This document shows, one piece after another, positions 1 through 5,065 of a DNA stretch of 6,670 bases. Under the pieces are notes generated by a model. It was not told where the DNA came from, did not search any database, and saw nothing but the letters and a program-made list of their open reading frames with translations. The DNA comes from Candidatus Woesearchaeota archaeon (GTDB lineage: Archaea; Nanobdellota; Nanobdellia; Woesearchaeales; GW2011-AR9): positions 1-6,670 of the forward strand of contig JACOZM010000142.1 in the NCBI GenBank assembly GCA_016181345.1, given 5' to 3'. Each line of letters opens with the position of its first letter. Position 1 is the first letter of the stretch. Made by a program: the position numbers and the translations under genes.

Positions 1-465
1 GAAGGGTTAGGCATGTTAAATTCTATCGGGAAGAAGGTTTATTTTATTCCTGGAAACCATGAAGATGGGTTGAAAGGACTGCCGGAGCTCTTAAAAGAGT
101 TTTCTCATTTAGAAGATTTACATAAGAAAGCTATTGTCATTGGAGATTATGTTTTTTTAGGATATGGGGGAGATGGATTCTCTCGGCGTGATGCAGAATT
201 TAGGAAGCTGGCTCGAGAATGGTATGGTCAGTTTAACGGAAAGAAAACTGTTTTTGTCGCTCATGGGCCGGCTTATGGAACAAAAGTTGATGAGCTGGAA
301 GGAAGAAATGTCGGCAATATTGATTTTCGGAAATTTGTAGAAAGGATTCAACCCAAAATAATGATTTCTGGGCATTTGCATGAAACTGCCGGTGTTGTAG
401 ATAAGATTGGCAAGACACGAATTGTTAATCCTGGATGGGATGGAATGGTTATTGAGTTGAAGTGA
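1..465 (+). CDS. Metallophosphoesterase, C-terminal part (5' end outside window)
   Basis: The reading frame is open from base 1 (codons for E-G-L-G precede the first ATG at 13), so the gene starts upstream of the window and that ATG is probably internal. Numbering from it, calcineurin-like phosphoesterase motifs are visible: GNHE at residues 14-17, a metal-binding His in VAHGP (84), GHLHE (120-124), and a closing NPGWDG (139-144). The N-terminal DxH and GD metal ligands of this superfamily are absent here and must lie upstream. The PAYGTKVDEL stretch, the RKFVE..QP run and the NPG ending resemble the Icc-related archaeal phosphoesterases (COG2129 type) from memory. Such enzymes hydrolyse phosphomono- or phosphodiesters with two metal ions, but the substrate cannot be told. 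It is probably cytoplasmic, as no membrane segment is seen. It converges with the 577-residue gene 47 bases away. Confidence 0.88.
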   Translation, partial: EGLGMLNSIGKKVYFIPGNHEDGLKGLPELLKEFSHLEDLHKKAIVIGDYVFLGYGGDGFSRRDAEFRKLAREWYGQFNGKKTVFVAHGPAYGTKVDELEGRNVGNIDFRKFVERIQPKIMISGHLHETAGVVDKIGKTRIVNPGWDGMVIELK

Positions 466-467
466 CG

Positions 468-487
468 TTTATCTATTTTACTTTTTA
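468..487 (+). terminator. T-rich terminator after the phosphoesterase gene
   Basis: Three T-runs (TTTAT, ATTTTA, CTTTTTAA) follow the TGA stop within 25 bases and there is no clear hairpin. Archaeal RNA polymerase commonly ends at oligo-T stretches on the non-template strand, which fits here. The convergent gene on the other strand has no comparable T-run in this short gap, so its end point is not evident. Confidence 0.4.
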
Positions 488-512
488 AATTAAGGAGTTA
501 ACTTGACTATTT

Positions 513-2246
513 TTATCCTGTTTTTCTTAATTCCTGTTCAATATTCGTGTTCATAGCATCTACTTGATTCTTAAGGCCTTCAGCAACTTTTTCTTTAATC
601 ATACTATTAGCTATGCCCATATTAATCGCAGTATGCGCCATTTTTCCTAAAACATCTTGCTGCTGCTGCTGAGTGGCTTGGAGCTGAAGGACATGTTCTT
701 TTTCTCTTTGGATAATGTTGTCGAGTTCAACAGTAACTTCGGCAGTTTCACGTTCTAAAATCTGTTCGGCAGCACGTAAATTACTTAAGACTCCTTTTTT
801 GTAATTAGTAATTGATCTTTGCTTTTTTTGTACTACTTGAGCAGTGGAAGTTAAGCTAGAACTAACTTGTCCTTCATCAATTGCTGATAGGATAGCGGAG
901 ATCTCTGCAGCAGTAGCGGTAATGGCGTCTCCGATAGCAGTTTCAGTATTTTCTAAAGTTGCTAACTCCTGAAAAATTGCTTCAATCTTTCTAGCGGCAA
1001 GAATGTTATTAGTTAAAATTTCTTTGTCGACTGCTCTTAATTCTATATCCTCTTGAAGCATTTCAATATGGATCTTAAAATAAGTTGGCATAATTTTGGC
1101 AAACGCAATCAATAGTTTTTCAAATCCTGGTTGTTTTTTTGGCAGCTGGGAAATTTTTTGTTGCGCGCTCTTCAATTTAGGCAATGTTTTACTATGGCCT
1201 CGTTCTCTTTTTTTAAGATGCTGCTTATACCGGTTTTCCTGTCCTTCAATTTTTCTTAGGTCATTACAATCTAGTTTCAGTTTTTTAATCACTTCTTTTA
1301 ATAATGAGTACGTTTTTCGAAATGAAGCATTAATGGCTTTGGTTTTTTCATGAGCTCTTACAGCTGCAGCGGCTTTTTTAACCAAAGCTGCTTTTGTTTC
1401 TTTAGCTTCCTTACTTAAATTAGCTCTCTTTAATTCTCTAGCAGCTTTATTAGCTAAGCTTTTAGCTCGAGAAACTTCGGCATTCAAGTTTTTTCTTTCT
1501 TTACCTTCTACTGTTCCGATTAATTCTAAAACTGTTTTTAATGAACTGGCTAGAATTTTCAAGTGGCTAATGGAACTGCCTAATCTTTGGATCATATTTT
1601 TTTGGTGTTCTAGATTATTTTCTTCAGCAGACACTTCTTTGTGTAAATGTTCGCTTAGAGCCTCTACTAACTTTTTTATTTCTTCATACGCAGTTTGAAA
1701 ATATTCTTGTGCAGTGTTTCTAGAATTTTCCAGATTTTCAGTTGCGGCTTCAATTTGTACATCTTCTTGGACTTCATAAGCTTCTACTTGTTCTCTATTT
1801 TGCGCTTCTTCTTTAACATCTTGAACAATATTTGCTACTGCTGCTGCAGAAGCTGTAGCTTGTTCTTCCGCTTGAGATGCTCTAATTTCTGCTTCGGCTT
1901 GCTGAACTTCTGCTTTTCCTTCCGTTTCAACCATTTTTTCAGCAGTTTTAGCGTCTTTAGCTTCTTCACCTTGAGCTTGTTTTCCAGCGGCTTCTTCTTT
2001 GGCTTTTTGTGTAGTTTCTTTTTTGGCAGCTTGGGCTTCAGCTTTCTCTTTAGATTCACTTCTTTCTGCTGCTTTTTCTTGTGCATAAGAAGTTCTATAC
2101 GTTGACGAAGCTTGACTTATTTCTCCTCTTTCAGCGCGATATCTTTGAAAAGTTCTGAATCCTTTGTATCCAATAGCTATGGCTGGACCGCCGACTAATA
2201 AACCGAGAATCCAAGGACTAACACTGAATCCAAAAATAGCTACCAT
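513..2246 (-). CDS. Membrane-anchored long helical (coiled-coil-like) protein, unknown function
   Basis: 577 residues; I do not recognise the family. Residues 9-28 are one hydrophobic segment (PWILGLLVGG, PAIAIG). No charge precedes it, and K/R residues follow at 28-40, so by the positive-inside rule the long C-terminal part should be cytoplasmic. Residues 46-175 are low-complexity Ala/Glu/Lys/Gln with almost no aromatics, typical of a long single helix or coiled coil. Residues 180-577 are also helical, with Leu/Ile spacing that suggests several bundled helices; a basic stretch (340-370), a hydrophobic patch around 375-395 and a Gln run (526-530) stand out. There is one Cys (327) and no enzyme motif. 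The ATG at 2246 is 27 bases from a TATA-like box, so the mRNA may be leaderless. It is divergent from the MNT/HEPN pair. It could be a cell-envelope or cytoskeletal scaffold, but that is a guess. Confidence 0.82.
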   Translation of the reverse strand: MVAIFGFSVSPWILGLLVGGPAIAIGYKGFRTFQRYRAERGEISQASSTYRTSYAQEKAAERSESKEKAEAQAAKKETTQKAKEEAAGKQAQGEEAKDAKTAEKMVETEGKAEVQQAEAEIRASQAEEQATASAAAVANIVQDVKEEAQNREQVEAYEVQEDVQIEAATENLENSRNTAQEYFQTAYEEIKKLVEALSEHLHKEVSAEENNLEHQKNMIQRLGSSISHLKILASSLKTVLELIGTVEGKERKNLNAEVSRAKSLANKAARELKRANLSKEAKETKAALVKKAAAAVRAHEKTKAINASFRKTYSLLKEVIKKLKLDCNDLRKIEGQENRYKQHLKKRERGHSKTLPKLKSAQQKISQLPKKQPGFEKLLIAFAKIMPTYFKIHIEMLQEDIELRAVDKEILTNNILAARKIEAIFQELATLENTETAIGDAITATAAEISAILSAIDEGQVSSSLTSTAQVVQKKQRSITNYKKGVLSNLRAAEQILERETAEVTVELDNIIQREKEHVLQLQATQQQQQDVLGKMAHTAINMGIANSMIKEKVAEGLKNQVDAMNTNIEQELRKTG

Positions 2247-2267
2247 TGTTTTTAAAAATGGAGTTAG

Positions 2268-2286
2268 GGATTTAAATGTTTTGATA
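2268..2286 (-). promoter_or_regulatory. Predicted archaeal promoter of the 577-residue gene
   Basis: On the minus strand an A-rich BRE-like stretch (ATCAAAAC) precedes ATTTAAAT (2270-2277). The box centre is about 27 bases from the ATG at 2246, the usual TATA-to-start distance in archaea. This predicts a leaderless transcript, and no Shine-Dalgarno is seen before the ATG. Confidence 0.5.
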
Positions 2287-2320
2287 ACCTGTTGAAAAGT
2301 GTGAGAACGGCAGTTACAAA

Positions 2321-2337
2321 GCGAAAGTTATTTATAC
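2321..2337 (+). promoter_or_regulatory. Predicted archaeal promoter (BRE + TATA) of the MNT/HEPN pair
   Basis: A purine-rich BRE-like GCGAAAG (2321-2327) is followed by TTATTTATAC (2328-2337). The transcription start expected about 25 bases downstream falls near 2358, inside the palindromic half-sites at 2353-2378. A second possible TATA element, TTTTATAA at 2348-2355, overlaps the first half-site; I prefer the upstream one because of its BRE. Confidence 0.5.
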
Positions 2338-2352
2338 TTGTGGTCATTTTTA

Positions 2353-2378
2353 TAACCATCTGGTTAAAATATTAACCA
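2353..2378 (+). promoter_or_regulatory. Putative operator: three TAACCA/TGGTTA half-sites
   Basis: TAACCA (2353-2358), TGGTTA (2361-2366) and TAACCA (2373-2378) form two overlapping inverted repeats with 2-base and 6-base spacers that share the middle half-site. They lie between the TATA box and the start codon of a gene whose product begins with a winged helix. Autorepression by that protein is the simplest reading and is an inference. Three alternating half-sites would suit cooperative binding of more than one dimer. Confidence 0.5.
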
Positions 2379-2388
2379 TTAACTTAAG

Positions 2389-2799
2389 ATGGATGAACCG
2401 TTCAAAAATAATATATATAGAATACTAGAACTATTCATGGAGTTTCCTGCTAAAGATTTTTCTATTCGGGGTATTGCCCGAGAGCTTAAGCTTAGCCATG
2501 CTACCATTCTTAATTATATTAGTGATCTGCAAAAATTAAGCCTTATTAATAAAAAAGAAGCTACTCTTTACCCTACTTATTTTGCTAATACGGAAAACCA
2601 GAAGTATAAGCTCTATAAGAGCGACATCGATATTTTTGTAGAAGCAAAAGAGTCGAAATTAGACCTAGTCAAATATGAAAAAAAATTAAAACATACTATT
2701 AATATCCTATTTGAAAAAAATATTAATGATATCTCTAAAGAACTACGGAATAATATCATTAATGGGGTTGTGTTATATGGTTTCGTTAAGATCCAGTAA
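2389..2799 (+). CDS. Winged-helix/MNT nucleotidyltransferase antitoxin-like protein, internally deleted
   Basis: 136 residues. Residues 8-55 form a winged-helix DNA-binding domain (IRGIARELKLSHATILNYI is the HTH). Residues 78-136 match the end of a minimal nucleotidyltransferase: SDIDIFVEAKE with the metal-binding D79-x-D81, then KYEKKL, INILFE, and the family ending NNIINGVVLYGF. In the archaeal family as I know it, a roughly 40-residue segment with the GSxxRGE motif lies between the N-R/T-E-N-x-K-(F/Y) region and SDIDIF. Here Y76-K77 runs straight into S78 (base 2620), so that segment is missing without a frameshift. Full-length MNT proteins AMPylate and neutralise HEPN RNases. This one keeps DNA binding and probably the HEPN-contacting tail but should be catalytically dead. 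It may be a decaying gene or a repressor-only remnant. Confidence 0.85.
   Translation: MDEPFKNNIYRILELFMEFPAKDFSIRGIARELKLSHATILNYISDLQKLSLINKKEATLYPTYFANTENQKYKLYKSDIDIFVEAKESKLDLVKYEKKLKHTINILFEKNINDISKELRNNIINGVVLYGFVKIQ
2758..2792 (+). repeat. Direct repeat, copy 1 (3' end of the MNT gene)
   Basis: ATTAATGGGGTTGTG (2758-2772) and GTTAAGAT (2785-2792) recur in the same order at 2831-2845 and 2851-2858. In copy 1 they encode the ING-V-V end and the final residues of the MNT protein. Confidence 0.55.
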
Positions 2800-2830
2800 A
2801 ATAGTTTGACAGATTTTTGATTTCGGGCTT

Positions 2831-2858
2831 ATTAATGGGATTATGGGTGGGTTAAGAT
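2831..2858 (+). repeat. Direct repeat, copy 2: remnant of an MNT 3' end before the HEPN start
   Basis: ATTAATGGGATTATG matches copy 1 at 13 of 15 bases and is followed by GTTAAGAT directly before the HEPN ATG; it is 7 bases shorter than copy 1. Read in its own frame it gives L-I-N-G-I-M-G-G-L-R-Y-G, like the usual end of the MNT family. This suggests that the original MNT end overlapped or abutted the HEPN start and that the gap at 2800-2830 arose by duplication or recombination. Confidence 0.5.
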
Positions 2859-3284
2859 ATGGCGAATGAAATGAGCTGGAAAGAATGTGTTGATGAGAGA
2901 GTTATCACTCAAACTCTTGCTGACGAAGAACGGTCAACTCAAATGCTGATGATGGCTAATCTTCGATTAAAGTTCTGGGCGAAGAAGGTTGCTGATGAGT
3001 TTATTGTTTTGAAAATTGAAGCTTATTATGATATTATCAAGGAACTTATCTTTGCTCATCTTTACAAGAATGGTTATAATTGTGCGAATCATCTTTGTCT
3101 TATTGCCTATCTCAAAGAAAAGATTAAAGACTTTGATTTTGAAACTCAGAAAATTGATGAATTGAGAAAAGTACGAAATGAGATCAATTACCGCGGATTA
3201 ACTATTCGGAAGGATTATCTGGAGAGAAACGAATTAGAATTTGAGAATATCATTAGGCGATTAAAAGAGGAACTCGAAAAATGA
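2859..3284 (+). CDS. HEPN-domain protein (MNT/HEPN toxin-like partner)
   Basis: 141 residues, all helical. The pattern SWKECV (6-11), a long first helix, EAYYDIIKEL (54-63) and NHLCLIAYLK (77-86) matches archaeal HEPN proteins that follow winged-helix MNT genes, from memory of the family. The HEPN signature helix reads R106-N107-E-I-N-Y111-R-G, an Rx4Y form of the Rx4-6H RNase motif. Tyr in place of His is, as I recall, common in this archaeal subgroup, so RNase activity cannot be assumed. It lies 59 bases after the shortened MNT gene. GGGTGGG seven bases before the ATG at 2859 may act as a Shine-Dalgarno; the ATG at 2871 (M5) is an alternative start. The length is normal and nothing is broken. 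It would be a cytoplasmic dimer that cleaves or binds RNA if active. Confidence 0.85.
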   Translation: MANEMSWKECVDERVITQTLADEERSTQMLMMANLRLKFWAKKVADEFIVLKIEAYYDIIKELIFAHLYKNGYNCANHLCLIAYLKEKIKDFDFETQKIDELRKVRNEINYRGLTIRKDYLERNELEFENIIRRLKEELEK

Positions 3285-3350
3285 CTAATTTAAAATATTC
3301 ATCTCTGATCTCACTTCTGTCTAACTATCATAGCTTGGATTTCAGATAAC

Positions 3351-3358
3351 TTTAAATA
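3351..3358 (+). promoter_or_regulatory. Predicted TATA box for the 400-residue gene
   Basis: TTTAAATA follows CAGATAAC. Initiation near 3380 would leave a leader of about 60 bases, which fits with this gene having a Shine-Dalgarno while others in the window look leaderless. A/T-rich alternatives at 3372-3387 cannot be excluded. Confidence 0.4.
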
Positions 3359-3388
3359 CTTTTTAAGAATAATTTAGTAAATAATATC

Positions 3389-3409
3389 TCGAATAAGGTT
3401 ATCATTCGA
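3389..3409 (+). promoter_or_regulatory. Inverted repeat in the leader of the 400-residue gene
   Basis: TCGAAT (3389-3394) and ATTCGA (3404-3409) are perfect complements around a 9-base loop, and TAT/ATA can extend the stem past a one-base bulge. It lies between the TATA box and the ribosome binding site, so it could be an operator or a small RNA hairpin. Six base pairs can arise by chance in A+T-rich DNA. Confidence 0.3.
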
Positions 3410-3428
3410 TAGTCAAAGGTAAATAATA

Positions 3429-3435
3429 GAGGTGA
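3429..3435 (+). promoter_or_regulatory. Shine-Dalgarno GAGGTGA deciding the start at 3442
   Basis: GAGGTGA matches the anti-Shine-Dalgarno end of 16S rRNA. It touches the ATG at 3436 with no spacing but is 6 bases from the ATG at 3442, so 3442 is the likely start and the protein has 400 residues, not 402. Confidence 0.75.
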
Positions 3436-3441
3436 ATGATC

Positions 3442-4644
3442 ATGGCATTATTAAGCAGTATTATTGGGGTAGGAGCTAGTGTTGTTGGGGGTGGCGTTGT
3501 GGCGAGACTTCCTCTTAGCACTTTACGGGGAAAAATGTTTTCTCTTACTGGAATCATTTTAGCTACGTTAGCAGAAGAGAAGACAAAATCTCGAGAGTAT
3601 CGGAAAGCGCGGCGAAATATTCTGAATAAATATAATCAGAAGAAGATTGAAAGTTTGCAGAATAAGTATCTTACAAAAAGCAGGAAAAAACTGGATTCTA
3701 AATCTATTGAGATAGAGATTAAGAAGATGATGCAGGATTTTAAGAAAGATCATGGATATTACATCAAGACGTTTATGGACATCGTTACGCAAGTGGTTAA
3801 GACGTTTGATGCAGCCAATATGAAGGAAGCGGAAATCGTTGACTTTTATCCTCAACTTCGGGCCGATTTGGAAGCGTATATAGGGGCTCATCCTGATCAA
3901 AAGATATTTCCTGAAAAAGCAACTAAAAAATTTAGGGAAGTGCTGGATAATGTTTTAAAGGATTTAGTAGAGTCCTTACATAAAGAGCTTGCCTTGATGA
4001 GTTTAGAACGGAGAACCCAACCAGGAGGCTTAAAGAGGATGCTAGGATCGGCTTTTCCAACTTTTGCGAACATAAAAAGAGCCATGGCTGAGTCTAGAGG
4101 CACTCGAGAAGCTAGTACGTTAGGAAAAGAGGTGAAGCAATATGAAGATATTAGAAATGCTATCCTTAGTCAGATTGCAACGGGAGGGGAAGGAATTCGT
4201 CAGAACTTCTTAATGTTACTGTTGCATTATGCAGTCCTATGTGAACGGGTCTTTGGTTCCGTTGAAAAAATTAAGAATGATGTATTAATCATCATGAGGT
4301 TTATGGATAAAGACATCGTAACAGTAGAACGTGAGTTAGCCCGTTTTTTGTTGTTTGTGCAGGCAGATCCGACGATTCGAGTGGATGTTGCTAGAGCAAA
4401 GAATGACTTTGATCTTCAATATGTTAGGGTTAGGAACTATCTAATCTATGAAGAATCTCGAGTGACTACATTAGGAGCAAAAGTTGAAGCTTTAAAGTCA
4501 GCTGATGTTCCTGATAAGATTGCGAAAATTTTAACGATGAATGAAGAGGCTGCGCAAGCTCTTTCGGATACATTATTTCATGCCAGAACTCAGCATCTGG
4601 TACATCGAAAAGATCTGATTCCAGGTCATCCGCTGAATAGCTAA
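3442..4644 (+). CDS. 400-residue helical protein with hydrophobic N-terminus, paralogue of the 5066 ORF
   Basis: Family not recognised. Residues 2-21 are a Gly-rich hydrophobic segment (LLSSIIGVGASVVGGGVV). A second, shorter one follows at 33-43, then a basic helix (47-85, KSREYRKARR). The protein may therefore be membrane-attached with most of its chain in the cytoplasm. Residues 100-350 are helical and match residues 65-310 of the ORF starting at 5066. Landmarks are H150, L197, F256-L257, D280-V-L, K290, D309-P-x-I-R, F323 with Y327 and R331, and V341-T-T-L-G. There is one Cys (267) and no catalytic motif. The start is set by GAGGTGA. A strong T-run ends the unit at 4652, so it is probably monocistronic. 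It could be a scaffold or an envelope-associated factor; no function can be assigned. Confidence 0.83.
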   Translation: MALLSSIIGVGASVVGGGVVARLPLSTLRGKMFSLTGIILATLAEEKTKSREYRKARRNILNKYNQKKIESLQNKYLTKSRKKLDSKSIEIEIKKMMQDFKKDHGYYIKTFMDIVTQVVKTFDAANMKEAEIVDFYPQLRADLEAYIGAHPDQKIFPEKATKKFREVLDNVLKDLVESLHKELALMSLERRTQPGGLKRMLGSAFPTFANIKRAMAESRGTREASTLGKEVKQYEDIRNAILSQIATGGEGIRQNFLMLLLHYAVLCERVFGSVEKIKNDVLIIMRFMDKDIVTVERELARFLLFVQADPTIRVDVARAKNDFDLQYVRVRNYLIYEESRVTTLGAKVEALKSADVPDKIAKILTMNEEAAQALSDTLFHARTQHLVHRKDLIPGHPLNS

Positions 4645-4651
4645 GTGCATA

Positions 4652-4687
4652 TTTTTTTCTTTTATTTATTGTCTTATTTTTGAGTTT
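4652..4687 (+). terminator. Oligo-T terminator after the 400-residue gene
   Basis: Seven Ts in a row begin 8 bases after the TAG-C-TAA region, followed by TTTTATTTATT, TTATTTTT and GTTTTTATT. This is the most T-rich stretch in the window and the kind of hairpin-free signal that ends archaeal transcripts. Confidence 0.65.
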
Positions 4688-4788
4688 TTATTGCTTAGGT
4701 ATTAGTCTTATCTTTTGGATTATGGTACAGATAAGTCGGTGATTAGATTTATAAATTTCAAGTTTATTTATTAACTCATGGAAAAAAC

Positions 4789-4798
4789 TTTAAAATAT
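4789..4798 (+). promoter_or_regulatory. Predicted promoter of the 43-residue gene
   Basis: Purine-rich GGAAAAAAC (BRE-like) precedes TTTAAAATAT. Initiation about 25 bases downstream falls near 4819, giving a leader of about 12 bases before the ATG at 4831. Confidence 0.45.
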
Positions 4799-4830
4799 CT
4801 AATGATAGGAAATTAAAATGTAGGTTAAAT

Positions 4831-4962
4831 ATGGGAAAATCAAAGCGTTCAACTGATTTAAATGAAAAAAAAGAGCACAAGATTATTCTTGAGGTAGTCA
4901 ATCGATTTAATGATCTAGTGAAAGGGCATAGAAAAATTTTAGAAGCTATAGGTAGTTTGTAA
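4831..4962 (+). CDS. 43-residue small protein, conserved-looking, unknown function
   Basis: Below common length cut-offs, but it looks real. It starts with MGKSKRSTDLNEKKEHKI and continues with a regular amphipathic helix (IILEVVNRF, LVKGHRKIL) to EAIGSL, without low complexity. It has its own TATA-like box 37 bases before the ATG and an inverted repeat right after the stop. The basic N-terminus (K3, K5, R6) and helical body would suit nucleic-acid or ribosome binding, but this is speculation. I have an unverified impression of near-identical small proteins in other DPANN genomes. It lies between two paralogous genes, with no sign of overlap or coupling. Confidence 0.6.
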   Translation: MGKSKRSTDLNEKKEHKIILEVVNRFNDLVKGHRKILEAIGSL

Positions 4963-4963
4963 C

Positions 4964-4993
4964 TTAGTTATTGCTTATTCCACTTTTAACTAA
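4964..4993 (+). terminator. Possible hairpin after the 43-residue gene
   Basis: TTAGTTA (4964-4970) and TAACTAA (4987-4993) are perfect 7-base complements around a 16-base loop, starting one base after the stop codon. The stem is mostly A-T and is not followed by a T-run, so a terminator role is weakly supported. Confidence 0.25.
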
Positions 4994-5035
4994 ACTAAAT
5001 GCCTGCGATAATCTCACTATTGAACTGGAGATAGC

Positions 5036-5043
5036 TTTAAATA
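5036..5043 (+). promoter_or_regulatory. Predicted TATA box of the long repeat-bearing ORF
   Basis: TTTAAATA is preceded by purine-rich GGAGATAGC. Its centre is 26 bases before the ATG at 5066, which predicts a leaderless mRNA. No Shine-Dalgarno is visible before that ATG. The spacing supports 5066 as the true start. Confidence 0.55.
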
Positions 5044-5065
5044 GAAGTTTTATTTAATACTAAAG

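Noticed and set aside
658..672. Five TGC triplets as a microsatellite
   Set aside because: They simply encode a short Gln run (residues 526-530) in the 577-residue protein; five units are too few to matter.
1835..2086. Very Lys-rich frame on the - strand inside the 577-residue gene
   Set aside because: It is a frame-shifted reading of the same low-complexity codons; the composition follows from the parent gene.
1695..2105. Open frame on the + strand with Phe/Ser/Cys-rich product opposite the 577-residue gene
   Set aside because: It is the antisense of the Ala/Glu/Lys-rich region: GAA/GCT/AAA-type codons read backwards give Phe/Ser/Cys. It has no promoter or ribosome binding site of its own.
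4691..4788. Possible small RNA or regulatory element between the terminator and the next promoter
   Set aside because: Only A+T-rich sequence with short, imperfect palindromes is present; no stable fold, conserved motif or promoter pair could be supported.
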